A stretch of 64,000 nt of DNA from Pseudomonas mandelii (GCF_024138395.1 NZ_JAMYDU010000011.1:62001-126000); one strand, 5' to 3'; positions 38,192 to 47,390 are shown, counted from the stretch's first letter. Program-made: numbers and translations. The notes: a model not told the origin generated them from the letters alone.

Positions 38192-39100
38192 GTGAATACT
38201 CAAGTCCCAGCTCGAACTGAGATGGCGGAGCTATCGAAGACTGGCAAAATTTTGGCGTATATAAAAGCGCATCCGATTGCCGCCGTTGTGGTGTTGGCAA
38301 TGCCCGCCACTCCATTTATCTACCAAGTGGCAGGTGATTTGTCAGATGGAAAATGGTCTGGTGAGGCGACGCTTTATCTGCACAGTGAGCCGCTTGAAAG
38401 TGATTCGCCAGTTTATATGTTTTACGCAAGCCCTACGGTTTCAGAATCAGAGCGCATTATAGTTCCTGTGGAAGTGTCGGTATTAAATAACTCAAGGAAG
38501 GCGGCGAAAAGCGTCAACCTGTCTCTGAAATACGTCAAGGCAACCGATCGCGATAAATTGCCTGAAAGCGCGCAGACACACTCTGGCTCGCTTGGCGCGG
38601 CAGATATAATGCATGATACAAACTCAAACGATAGTTACGTATATTCCAACTATCGAATCGCACTGATGCCACCTGCAGATAAGATCTCTTTTACAGATGG
38701 TGCGTTTGCCGTGCCCAATTATTTGGGAAAGGATACGCCTGTCTATATGTCGCCTGGTTCGGGTCTGGATGTCAATGCATCTCTATCTAGTGAAACGCAA
38801 TCAAAGCATGAGTGGGATATTAGGTATAGAGGGGTTGTTGCCAAAGACAACAAAGGGGTAGGAGACTGGATCAAGCGGGACTATGGAGAGTATATCGCTA
38901 TCGAACTTAGGGAAAAAGAAGGATTTTGGCGTTATTTGTGGGGATGGGCCACGGCAACAAAGGTTACCGTATTTAGCTTCTCTCCTAAATTTCGAACTGA
39001 CGAAAGCCATAAGATTTATGTGCCTCTTAAAAATCCTGAAGAATATAAAGGATATCGCTTTAGTCCTTACGCAAAAGAATTAATTTTCGGCGTTAACTGA
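38192..39100 (+). CDS. membrane-anchored protein of unknown function
   Basis: It has 302 residues (GTG start at 38192, or ATG at 38222 giving 292). One N-terminal transmembrane segment (about 28-46, HPIAAVVVLAMPATPFIYQV) is followed by a large, probably extracytoplasmic part rich in Ser, Tyr and Asp with beta-like character. GC is lower than the core genes. It lies inside the inverted IS-end pair, downstream of the defence genes. I recognise no family. Confidence 0.6.
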   Translation: MNTQVPARTEMAELSKTGKILAYIKAHPIAAVVVLAMPATPFIYQVAGDLSDGKWSGEATLYLHSEPLESDSPVYMFYASPTVSESERIIVPVEVSVLNNSRKAAKSVNLSLKYVKATDRDKLPESAQTHSGSLGAADIMHDTNSNDSYVYSNYRIALMPPADKISFTDGAFAVPNYLGKDTPVYMSPGSGLDVNASLSSETQSKHEWDIRYRGVVAKDNKGVGDWIKRDYGEYIAIELREKEGFWRYLWGWATATKVTVFSFSPKFRTDESHKIYVPLKNPEEYKGYRFSPYAKELIFGVN

Positions 39101-39231
39101 GTGCCGCGTTTTCAGATTAGTTCTCGTCAGTTTTTTTGTTCGAGAGCAGAACACTAGCCTGGGGCTTCGAGCAGAGTTTGAAATAAAAACTGAATAGCCC
39201 CTTATTTTGTAGGTGTCATGCCCCATTGGGA

Positions 39232-39429
39232 TGGGCCGATTTCTGCCTGTCGCCATCGTCAGCTTTGGGGAGTGATAGCCGCCCGTTACGAGAGGCAGTA
39301 ATCGGCCGTTCTCCGCCGGTCGTCACTACGGCGTGTGCTGGTCAAGTCGAATGCAAACGGTTGATCAACACGAATGTAATTGACTGGTCAGTGACAATGC
39401 AAATGGTCAAGTCCATGCAATTACGCAGG
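39232..39429 (+). mobile_element. solo IS end with tandem terminal repeats (IS21-like), right copy
   Basis: Contains GGCCGATTTCTGCCTGTCGC (39236), GGCCGTTCTCC (39304), then tandem units CTGGTCAAGTCGAATGCAAA, TTGATCAACACGAATGTAA, CTGGTCAGTGACAATGCAAA and TGGTCAAGTCCATGCAA (39338-39420), ending near ACGCAGG. It is the inverted counterpart of 25764-25866, and the two bracket 13.5 kb that contain the defence cluster. No transposase is present. Confidence 0.6.
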
Positions 39430-40244
39430 CTTACATTAATAACCGACGAACGACCACCCGGCCATGGAAAGCCACCGGTCTCCAAGGTCTTCCAGCGCTA
39501 CCGATTGGCGCAAAAGTCGCCCCCAAAATACTGTTGACCGCTAGCAGAACGAGCGCTAAACCAAACTATACAAGCGCTGTCCTCGACAGCACCCAGGTAG
39601 CCAGAACCTTTGAGGCTACGCCACATTGTGGTGGTTCCCCCCCAAAGTGCGATTAGCGTCCGGCGGCTCGCACGGTCACAGCGATGTGATGGATGCCACT
39701 TCGTCCAGAATGCCCACTGCGGCAACTAATGCCCCTCCTGACTGCTCTGCAGCAACTTATCCGCTTGGCCATTTCTTGCGCCAACCTGTTGCCCGTCTCT
39801 TTGCCCCCTAAAGAGACGGGCGAATCTCACACTGCTGCAGCCCTGCTCGCATGGGGCTTTGCGGCTTCCCCCCTCGTGACAATCGGCGTGACAAACGCCG
39901 AATGCTCACTCGCCACAGCGATGCCGATGATGGTGCCGCAGCCCATGAAATGGACTGCACCTGACTGACAGTCAGGCATGCCCCGGTCATCGCATCACTG
40001 CCTTCACCCGACTCAATATCTCGCGGCGCTGGTCTCGTCAGCCAGTGCAGCCTCCACCCGCCCACTTCTACGGAAGTGTTCAGGAGGCCAGATCATGAGA
40101 TGCCCAAGCTCCCGGCCGTAAGGAGCCGTCAGTCCCGCGTTAGTGGACAAACCTCACAGGTCGCAGGGGCCTTGATCCCTGATAACACTCAACAACCGTG
40201 GCGGGATGAGTGAGGACGAAGTCGATAATCTCAGGAGAATTTCG
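39430..40244. other. region without a convincing gene
   Basis: About 800 nt between the IS end and the DUF3987 gene. Open frames are short, overlap on both strands and lack ribosome sites. It probably carries debris and the promoter of the following four-gene unit. AGGAG stands 8 nt before the ATG at 40245. Confidence 0.5.
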
Positions 40245-41642
40245 ATGCAACTGTGCGAAGCGTTCGAACCCCCACAACCATTGCTGGAGTGCCAGCAGGC
40301 GCCACTGCCCTACCCGGTCGAAGCACTCGGGGATCTGTTGGGCCCTGCGGTCGAGCGACTGGCCGAGGTGATTGGCGTGCCCTGCGCCATGGCTGCACAG
40401 TCGGTGCTGGCTACCGCTGCCTTGGTGAGCCAGGGCCACGCCAATGCCCAACTCGACGGTCGAACCTATCCGCTGTCCCTCTACCTACTGACGGTGGCGT
40501 CCTCGGGGGATCGCAAAAGCGCGGTGGATCACCTGGCATTAAGGGCAGCGCGCGACTGGGAGCGGCAACAGTGGACCCTGTATGCGGAAAAGCTCAAAGC
40601 CTATCGCGCCGCTACCAGCATCATGGCCAAACCCAAAACCTCAAAGAAGCACGCGGAGGCGGAAGGCGGAGAACTATCCGAGCCGGTACCGCCGAGACTG
40701 ATCATTGCCGAGCCCACCATTGAGGCTCTAGTCAAAAGTCTGTGCCATGGCTTGCCCAGCATGGGCTTGTTCAATGATGAAGGTGGACAGTTCTTGGGCA
40801 GCAGCACCATGAGCAAAGAGAATCTGCTCAAGGCGATCACCACCTTGTCGACACTGTGGGATGGCAGCCCGATCGACCGGGCCCGCTCTATGGCCGGAGA
40901 AAGCCTGCGCGCTTATGACCGCCGCCTCAGCCTGCACCTGATGCTGCAGCCCTACCTGGCCAACCAGCTGTTCAAAGACCCGGTGATCAATGGCCAAGGC
41001 ATCCTCGGCCGTTGCCTGATCAGTTGGCCCGAGCGCCTGGCCGGCCAGCGACTTTACAAGGCGATCGACCTGACCCGAGATGCCAAAGTCCAGCACTACC
41101 AACAGCGGATCACCGCCCTGCTGCAAAAGCCCTGGTCGCTTCACCAGGATGGCTCACTCAATCCTGCCACGCTGGAGCTGACTCCCCGCGCCCGCCGGGC
41201 CTGGATTGATATTCATGACACCATCGAGTGCCAGTCTGGCGAGTTCGGCGAGCTGGCCGGTATCCAACCTGTCGCAGGCAAGGCGGCGGCGAATGTACTG
41301 CGTATCGCAGGCGTGCTGGCCATGGTTGAAGAGGCCAGTGCGTTGGACGAAGCACACATCCAGCGCGCCTCCACGCTGATGGATTACTACCTGGCTGAGA
41401 TTCAGCGCTTGACCGAACAGGAGCCGGTCAATAGCCGACGTGAGGAAGCGGATCGGCTGCTGCGCTGGCTGGTGCAGAAAGGCTGGACCCACTTCACCGT
41501 CCGCGACGTCAATCGCAACGGCCCTCGTTTTGCGCGCAAGAGCGCTGACCATACCGCTTCTTTATTGGTCGTGCTGATCACTCATCGCTGGCTGAGCAGC
41601 CGCGACGGAAAAACTTTCGAGGTCCGCCATGTTTCGCCTTAA
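40245..41642 (+). CDS. DUF3987 (YfjI-type) primase/helicase-like protein
   Basis: It has 465 residues. Conserved-looking stretches include PCAMAAQSVLATAALVSQGH, YLLTVASSGDRKSAVDHL (a P-loop-like element), GLFNDEGGQFLG (Walker-B-like Asp-Glu) and an LxRCLISWPERLAGQR region. DUF3987 proteins are common in integrative islands and resemble superfamily 3 helicase/primase proteins that replicate the element. The start at 40245 is chosen for AGGAG at 8 nt; an in-frame ATG at 40206 would add 13 residues. The stop overlaps the next gene by 14 nt. Confidence 0.78.
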   Translation: MQLCEAFEPPQPLLECQQAPLPYPVEALGDLLGPAVERLAEVIGVPCAMAAQSVLATAALVSQGHANAQLDGRTYPLSLYLLTVASSGDRKSAVDHLALRAARDWERQQWTLYAEKLKAYRAATSIMAKPKTSKKHAEAEGGELSEPVPPRLIIAEPTIEALVKSLCHGLPSMGLFNDEGGQFLGSSTMSKENLLKAITTLSTLWDGSPIDRARSMAGESLRAYDRRLSLHLMLQPYLANQLFKDPVINGQGILGRCLISWPERLAGQRLYKAIDLTRDAKVQHYQQRITALLQKPWSLHQDGSLNPATLELTPRARRAWIDIHDTIECQSGEFGELAGIQPVAGKAAANVLRIAGVLAMVEEASALDEAHIQRASTLMDYYLAEIQRLTEQEPVNSRREEADRLLRWLVQKGWTHFTVRDVNRNGPRFARKSADHTASLLVVLITHRWLSSRDGKTFEVRHVSP

Positions 41643-41988
41643 TGACGCGGTGCGCCGCTACCAGGCGCAACATCAACCACAACCTGAATCACGGCGTGTC
41701 GCCGCCTCTGTCGCCACCCTGTCGCCACGCGCCAGGCCAGTAACGACGCGGGTTGTCGCCACTGTCGCCGCTGTCGCCACACCACCAATTGACCCTGCCC
41801 ACCTCGCCCTGCTGGTCGAGCAACTGCGCAAGGAAGGGGCACTGTTGCAACACCACGAGAACGCCCTCCTGATCCGCCCGACACACTGGCAGCAGATGGT
41901 CAGGCTCAGTCCTCACTGGAAAGCCGTGCTGCTCTTTCTGCAAACAAACGAAAACGGTGATGACGATGGCACTAGTCGGTCGGCGTGA
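41629..41988 (+). CDS. small island protein with a low-complexity N-terminus
   Basis: It has 119 residues. Residues 25-55 are made of Val-Ala-Thr runs (VAASVATL, VVATVAAVATP) encoded by TGTCGCC repeats. The C-terminal half (HLALLVEQLRKEGALLQHH, LIRPTHWQQMVRL) looks folded and helical. It overlaps both the DUF3987 stop and the recombinase start, so it belongs to their unit. I recognise no family. Confidence 0.55.
   Translation: MFRLNDAVRRYQAQHQPQPESRRVAASVATLSPRARPVTTRVVATVAAVATPPIDPAHLALLVEQLRKEGALLQHHENALLIRPTHWQQMVRLSPHWKAVLLFLQTNENGDDDGTSRSA
41697..41790 (+). repeat. cluster of TGTCGCC repeats, copy 2 (iteron-like)
   Basis: TGTCGCC occurs six times in about 90 nt (GTGTCGCCGCCTCTGTCGCC onward), some at 9-11 nt spacing, inside the gene at 41629. 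The same pattern in inverted orientation follows the integrase at 25590-25685. It sits next to the primase/helicase-like gene. Confidence 0.6.
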
Positions 41989-42946
41989 GGGTCGCAACTT
42001 TGGCTATGGCCGCCAGCTGAGCTACGCCGGCCCACAAGCGCTAAAGGATCTATTTGCCGGCGGCCACTTCGCCACGGTGAAAGCGCATAGCGATCGCTGG
42101 CAAGCGTTCGTGCGTTGGTGTCGTTCAGAGGACGGCCCTGGTTACAACGATGCGCGCCAGATCGATCGACTAACGCTGCAGGACTACGCCGCTTACCTGC
42201 GCCAGCAGATCCAACAAGGCGAGCTCAGCATCGCCACCGCGCAGAACCGCCTGAGCAGCGTCAACCGCACCATCGCCGCGCTGCGCGGTGATCAGGACGT
42301 CAGGATCGCCAGTCCGAGCCAGGCGTTAGGACTGCGGCGCTCGAGCGTACGCACCCGCGCGCCAGATGGCCAAGACCGCCAACAGCTGCGGCGAGTGCTT
42401 GAGGTGCTTGGCAAGCAGCAACACGAGCGGGTGGCGGCGATTGTCCTGTTGGCCCGAGAAACCGGCATGCGCCTGCGCGAAGCGATCCTGGCTGACCTGC
42501 CACGCTTACACCGCGAAGCCGAACACTTAGGCCGCATCAACATCCAGGACGGTACCAAAGGCGGGCGTTCAGGCGCTTCAGCGCCGCGATGGGTTGTGGC
42601 CAATGAAGAGGTGAAAGCGGCACTGCAGTTGGCTCATCATGCGTCGCCGCCCGGCAGCCGCTACTTGCTGGCCCGCGACGAAAGCTACGCCGCGTTCCTG
42701 CAACAGACCGTGCTCCCCGCCCGCGAAATACTGCACGAACAAGGGCTGAAGGGCTTTCATGAACTGCGAGCAGCCTACGCATGCGAGCGTTACGAACAGC
42801 TCACGGGGCACGTCGCACCGGTCAATGGTGGTCACGGCTATCGCATTGACCGCGGCCTCGATCAACGGGCGCGCCAACAGATCAGCCTTGAGCTCGGGCA
42901 TTACCGAGTCGATGTAGTTTCGGCCTACATTGGAGGTCGAGAGTGA
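41957..42946 (+). CDS. integrase-domain tyrosine recombinase
   Basis: About 329 residues (GTG 41957; ATGs at 41960 and 41966 are alternative starts). An N-terminal core-binding domain (LKDLFAGGHFATVKAHSDRW, LTLQDYAAYLRQQ) is followed by a catalytic domain with Arg in ARETGMRLREAI, a His/Arg box FHELRAAYACERY, and LGHYRVDVVSAYIGG with the likely Tyr nucleophile near the end. It resembles the Integrase_1/Phage_int_SAM_2 recombinases of Pseudomonas islands. It is the second recombinase of the island. Confidence 0.8.
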   Translation: MMTMALVGRREGRNFGYGRQLSYAGPQALKDLFAGGHFATVKAHSDRWQAFVRWCRSEDGPGYNDARQIDRLTLQDYAAYLRQQIQQGELSIATAQNRLSSVNRTIAALRGDQDVRIASPSQALGLRRSSVRTRAPDGQDRQQLRRVLEVLGKQQHERVAAIVLLARETGMRLREAILADLPRLHREAEHLGRINIQDGTKGGRSGASAPRWVVANEEVKAALQLAHHASPPGSRYLLARDESYAAFLQQTVLPAREILHEQGLKGFHELRAAYACERYEQLTGHVAPVNGGHGYRIDRGLDQRARQQISLELGHYRVDVVSAYIGGRE

Positions 42947-43236
42947 CCAAACCATTCGATATAGCGCTGTTCCTGAGCGGCGTACTGACCGGCTCGCAGG
43001 TCACGCAGCAACGACACCTACGGCAAGCCCGAATCATGCAAGCGGCCATTCAACAGCGATGGCAGCGAGACAATCCCTGGACCTGGCAGCTCAAGCATGT
43101 GCGCTGGTTTCTCACTCAGCACCTGAAAGACCATTCCGGCACCACCCGGTATTACTATCGACTCACCGCTCTGCTGATCTGGAAGCGATTAGGGAACGGC
43201 CGGCAATTGCTGATGGATCGCTCGAATCGTGAGTAG
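42943..43236 (+). CDS. small recombinase-linked protein
   Basis: It has 97 residues and starts at GTG 42943, sharing GTGA with the recombinase stop, with GGAGG 6 nt upstream. It is basic and helical (QRHLRQARIMQAAIQQRW, WQLKHVRWFLTQHLKDH). Size, charge and coupling to the recombinase would fit an accessory DNA-binding or directionality factor; that role is inference. Confidence 0.65.
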   Translation: MTKPFDIALFLSGVLTGSQVTQQRHLRQARIMQAAIQQRWQRDNPWTWQLKHVRWFLTQHLKDHSGTTRYYYRLTALLIWKRLGNGRQLLMDRSNRE

Positions 43237-43540
43237 GCAGCCTTCCAGGCACACTTGTCCGCCGTCATCTATCTCAGCGCGGATATCCTCTTGCTGATGA
43301 ACCTGCTCGAAGCACACGCGGCAACGGCAAAAAGCGGCCATGAACGGACATTCACAATAGGACACATACAATAAAATCGCGGGCACGTACAAGGATGAGG
43401 TAAGAGAGACTCAGTCTGGAGAAAAAACCGTCTAAAACAAGAAAATAGTGAAAAGGCTTTTGCTAACATAATGTGAGTGATGCGCTTCTCTGCCGGTGCA
43501 GAGACCAAGCCTAAAAATACAACTTCTAGGATGGACAAGA
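43237..43540. other. intergenic region with no recognised feature
   Basis: 304 nt between the recombinase unit and the next low-GC gene. I see no gene here; AT content rises towards 43540, where the next promoter must lie. AGGATGG precedes the next ATG. Confidence 0.5.
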
Positions 43541-44857
43541 ATGAGCTTCAATAAATCGGAAGAGCGGCTTGGTGAATTGACACGAAGAACTTTTTTGTCG
43601 ATGTGGACTTATCAAAGTCCGCATTATGCCAAGGGGAAAGAGCTATGCGATGCTTTAGTGGTTTTTGGTAACGATGTGATTATCATGTCTGATAAATTAA
43701 TCAACTTCGATGATCAAGCTAACAAAAGTGTTGCTTGGGAACGCTGGTACAGAAAAGCTGTAGCCGGGAGCATTCGGCAGCTTCGTGGCGCTTTCAATCA
43801 ACTGGTAAAATTCCCTGAGCGTATATTCTGCGATGTACATGCGTCCTCACCATTCCCTTTAGTTATTCCTAAACCTGAAAATATGCGTGTTCACCTCATA
43901 GCAGTAGCCAATGGTTGTGATGATGCTCATCTTCGGTCTCTGGGGTATCCGGGGTTATGTATAGATACGCACTGTGATAATGATAGTCCGTTCATGAGTG
44001 TGGGAGTTAAGTACCCAGAATTCGTGCATGTTTTTAGCACTGCCGCGCTGGAAGCAATTTTTAATTGTTTCGATACAACTCGTGACCTTATTGACTATCT
44101 TGCACGAAAGCAGGAGGCACTAAATGGCGAAGAAAGATTTTTGATTCACGGAGAAGAGAATCTCGTTGCTGCTTATGTAATGAGTCAGTCTGGCAACTCT
44201 GACTTCTATATACCAAGTGACGACTTTCCGATCGAAAACGGGGTTAAAACTGTACCTGCTGGGCTTTGGGATTTATATGCAAAAAGCCCATTACGAGAAA
44301 AGCGCGACAAAATCAGAATATCATCATACGTAGTTGATGATCTTATCGATCATATGGCAGAAGAATATAATTCTGGATCACTTATAATTGGACAAGATCA
44401 ACCATTTTCATACCATGAGAAATTCCTTAGAATAATGGCTTCTGAGTCACGTTTGAGTCGACAGATTATGAGTAAAACCTTGCAAGGCATTATATACGAG
44501 GACTCATCGACTTTTTGGTGTAATATTTCTGAATCAAAAGATGTTCCTGGGTTAATGTACCTATGGTTAGTATATCCAGTCGTACCTGAGCATATTACAG
44601 ATGAAGACCTTGAGATCATGCTCACCGTACATTTAAGTCAATATATTACGGTTGCACTATACAAGTTCCCCCATGCAACATCCATCTTTGGAATTTGCCT
44701 TCCAAATCATGCTTCAAATAGAAGATCTCGTGGATTTCAATTTTTTTCTGGGGAGTCACGTTGTGATGAGATGAAAAAAGACGCAGATAAGCTTGAGCAA
44801 GAGCAAGGGATTTTAAATAATATCGAAACTTACAACTTCATAAGTCAGCGTCTGTAG
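43541..44857 (+). CDS. low-GC protein of unknown function, possibly nuclease-like
   Basis: It has 438 residues with clearly lower GC than the core, a sign of transfer. The N-terminus LGELTRRTFLSMWTYQS, then GKELCDALVVFGNDVIIMSDK, has the spacing and character (Glu/Asp, beta strand, Asp-x-Lys-like) of PD-(D/E)xK cores, though the match is weak. The C-terminal part is mixed alpha/beta without known motifs. The start MSFNKSEERL at 43541 follows AGGATGG. It stands alone in the island; a defence role is possible but not shown. Confidence 0.6.
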   Translation: MSFNKSEERLGELTRRTFLSMWTYQSPHYAKGKELCDALVVFGNDVIIMSDKLINFDDQANKSVAWERWYRKAVAGSIRQLRGAFNQLVKFPERIFCDVHASSPFPLVIPKPENMRVHLIAVANGCDDAHLRSLGYPGLCIDTHCDNDSPFMSVGVKYPEFVHVFSTAALEAIFNCFDTTRDLIDYLARKQEALNGEERFLIHGEENLVAAYVMSQSGNSDFYIPSDDFPIENGVKTVPAGLWDLYAKSPLREKRDKIRISSYVVDDLIDHMAEEYNSGSLIIGQDQPFSYHEKFLRIMASESRLSRQIMSKTLQGIIYEDSSTFWCNISESKDVPGLMYLWLVYPVVPEHITDEDLEIMLTVHLSQYITVALYKFPHATSIFGICLPNHASNRRSRGFQFFSGESRCDEMKKDADKLEQEQGILNNIETYNFISQRL

Positions 44858-45045
44858 AATAGGCAATAGTCGAAGCCGCCTGCGCAGCCAGCGGCAGAAA
44901 TATGAGAACGGATAAAACTAATGTGGAGCGAATGCTTTTCACGATGTTTACCCACGATTGAGCTTCATCGCCCTGTGCCGGTTTCTTGGTGTAGCTGCCG
45001 AAGCCCCGAAGGACGGGGCAGTACTACAGCGGCCTTTCGGTGGTC

Positions 45046-45633
45046 TCAGCGGTTACGCGCTAACGGGCAATCGGTTACGTCCATCTGCGTGACGAAACCG
45101 TAGGGATATGACGGTACGGTCCAGTCCTGCAATTCGGCCTTATTTACGATAGCCGTCCACTTGGCGTGCAAGAGCATAGGCTTGCCAGTGACCGGTGTTT
45201 TATCGAAACGCTCTATCCGAATATCGGTCCTGACCCCGTCATCAACAGGTTCACCGGTGTATACGTAGCGCCAGCCAGTGTGGGTGGGGGTGATTTTGGG
45301 TTTACCGTCTGCCCCCGTAATAAGTACTGGCTCGTCATTGTGCAGTTTTTCGCTCATGACAGGTTCGCCATTAGCAGTGAGAGGGATGTCATCGATTTTC
45401 ACAACCTCGTACAGGCCTTTGCCAAAGGTAGCGTCGAGGATGCTCTCAGGCGAACTATCTCGCATGCTTTTCGCGTTTTCGGAGAGCTTGTCGTAAATGG
45501 GATCGCCTACTGGCTTCGGATACACGAATACGACGGTGTTGTAACGCGCGTTGCAGCTCGCATCCCCTGCCTGAGCCATCTGCACAGACATGGCAGTAAA
45601 GGCAAGCAAGGATGCGCAAAGCATGTTTTTCAT
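45046..45633 (-). CDS. secreted protein of unknown function
   Basis: It has 195 residues with a signal peptide (MKNMLCASLLAFTAMSVQ, cleavage probably after AQA). The mature part has a Cys near each end (DASCNARY and DVTDCPLA), probably a disulfide, and is rich in beta-type residues (YVYTGEPVDDGVRTDIRIE). It is probably periplasmic. I recognise no family. It is transcribed opposite to the gene at 43541. Confidence 0.65.
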   Translation of the reverse strand: MKNMLCASLLAFTAMSVQMAQAGDASCNARYNTVVFVYPKPVGDPIYDKLSENAKSMRDSSPESILDATFGKGLYEVVKIDDIPLTANGEPVMSEKLHNDEPVLITGADGKPKITPTHTGWRYVYTGEPVDDGVRTDIRIERFDKTPVTGKPMLLHAKWTAIVNKAELQDWTVPSYPYGFVTQMDVTDCPLARNR

Positions 45634-45711
45634 CAGTCCGGTTTCCCTTCAAATCCTAGGTTGCGAATCACCGCGATTAAAGACCCGGCGCGTTGGTGGT
45701 GCCGCGTTCGA

Positions 45712-46052
45712 TCAATCGCAGCCAGTCATTGCCTGCGCCATATACGCCATTTCGACCTGAGTATCGAACTCCGATTGGATTTTGGCCTTTACGATTTCAA
45801 ATGCCGGGCCAAGGGTTTTACACTCCACGGCAACCGCATGTTGAAGTTGCAACATGTGCAGAAGCTTCCCACGCAGCTCCGTTGCGCTTTCGGTGGAGAG
45901 AATGCGTCTGCCTTGACGAAAATTTTCGAATGAGCCTTTCAACTCTTTCATCTTCTCGGCGTTCACTACACGTGCGTCACGCACTTTCTTAAACTTGAAT
46001 CGGACGCAAAAGCTTCCCAAAGTTCACGATCAGCGGTGTTTGCTGCTGCCAT
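45712..46052 (-). pseudogene. small gene with an apparent frameshift
   Basis: An ATG at 46052 gives MAAANTADRELWEAFASDSS, which soon meets a stop. The overlapping frame continues with KKVRDARVVNAEKMKELKGS to a stop at 45712. Joining the two near the A-rich AAGAAAG gives a coherent helical protein of about 110 residues. Either the gene is broken by a small indel or the two parts are read through slippage. Function unknown. Confidence 0.4.
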
Positions 46053-46138
46053 TGAAAATTCTCTTTCCGTATGCCCTTTATGCCCTAATCGGCAGAGCCA
46101 ATGGACTCTTGATTGTCTACCTGTCTGGATAATTGAAC

Positions 46139-46238
46139 AGACTTACCCCCCATTTGCATTCGACCTGACCAATCATTTCCATCGGATTCGACCATCACAC
46201 TGCGTAGCCATGACTGGGGGGGAGAACGGCCAAATGTA
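46139..46238 (-). mobile_element. IS-end repeat, left side of a small cassette
   Basis: Contains ATTTGCATTCGACCTGACCA and TGGAAATGATTGGTC-type units (reverse complement), then CTACGCAGTG and GGCCGTTCTCCCCCC. The reverse complement aligns with the IS end at 39300-39390. It faces the copy at 47391-47500. Confidence 0.55.
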
Positions 46239-46250
46239 GCCGTCCAGCGT

Positions 46251-47228
46251 CTACAGATTCAAGGACGAGTCAGAGACAGAAAACACCTTCATTAGCTTGG
46301 CTTTGAGATTTTGGTCGCAGATCTGATAGGTGTCTACTGCCCTTATCAAAGCATCCATCTGCTGCTCACTTTGCTTGGGATAAGAGAGGACTGACTCAAT
46401 TTGAGAGTTTGAAAGAAATTTTGCCAAGTATTGATAAGGGTTTGTATCACTTTTTGCATGCGAAAGGAGCATGTTCCACTTTTGATACTGGCGCAAACCT
46501 TCATGAATTCTTGTATACTCAAAATATTGTTGTAGTGCTTCAGCGTTTTGTTCAATTACAGCACCTTTGTGCCAAGCGTAATATGCTTGCGCCTGCTTCT
46601 TGTATGTTGCAAGTATTTTATAAACATCAACGCTGCCTTCTAATTCTTGGATGTATTTTTTTGCATTAGCAGTCCAGTTGCTCCATGCGAGAAAATCTTT
46701 CTTGTCTATCTGAAAGTGAGCCGTCCGCGTACCACTTTCCATGTCGTACTTTATCGACCAGTTGGCTTCGGCAATACGCCAATGTGTGTTGAAGTTGCGC
46801 AGGTCTTGTAAAAAATTGTGCAGTCCAAACGTAGTGAAAATCTCAGATCTTTTTATGCTAGATCCATCTACCTTGTGTCTTTTGTCAAAATTTCTGGAGA
46901 TATCTACTAAGGTCATAAGTGAGGAGGTGCAATAGTATAGTTTTCGCTTTACCTCTCTAGTGTAGTGATCTGCCGTTTTTTCATTGCTCTTATTCCAGAA
47001 TTCTGCATCCTTGCTCCGCTCCCCAAAAATACAAATTTCATCAATTAGTTCGGAAATGCTTGTATAGAAAATCCATGCCGTATCATCCAACCCTTTCAAG
47101 TCATTCCAAATTTTTCCGCCAGGAGTTCTATCAATTGAAGGCTGAACTTCCATAAATTTGTGTGTCATTGCCGCCATTATTTGCTTCCGATTCCACGGGT
47201 GCGAAATAGTGTCTAAGTAGCCAGTCAT
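46251..47228 (-). CDS. low-GC protein of unknown function in an IS-end cassette
   Basis: It has 325 residues, predicted cytoplasmic and mostly helical, rich in Lys, Tyr and Trp (WNDLKGLDDTAWIFYTSISE, HNFLQDLRNFNTHWRIAEAN). GGAAGG lies before the ATG at 47228. GC is clearly low against the core. No recognised domain. It is the only gene between two opposed IS-end repeats and so looks like the passenger of a transposase-free cassette. Confidence 0.65.
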   Translation of the reverse strand: MTGYLDTISHPWNRKQIMAAMTHKFMEVQPSIDRTPGGKIWNDLKGLDDTAWIFYTSISELIDEICIFGERSKDAEFWNKSNEKTADHYTREVKRKLYYCTSSLMTLVDISRNFDKRHKVDGSSIKRSEIFTTFGLHNFLQDLRNFNTHWRIAEANWSIKYDMESGTRTAHFQIDKKDFLAWSNWTANAKKYIQELEGSVDVYKILATYKKQAQAYYAWHKGAVIEQNAEALQQYFEYTRIHEGLRQYQKWNMLLSHAKSDTNPYQYLAKFLSNSQIESVLSYPKQSEQQMDALIRAVDTYQICDQNLKAKLMKVFSVSDSSLNL

Positions 47229-47390
47229 GTATACCTTCCATTATGAGCTAGTGTTTACAATCTATCCGCCTTTGCAGTTCCAGAAAACGGCGTAAGAAGC
47301 CTTTAGCGTAGCGCCTCCGCAGTCGTAGGCAAGATCAGCCGAGTGTACTTGAATCCCCTGATCTACTGGGCGCATCCAACTGGCTCCTTT

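Noticed and set aside
39232..39429. Possible complete insertion sequence
   Set aside because: Only the terminal repeats are present; no transposase frame is found between or next to the ends.
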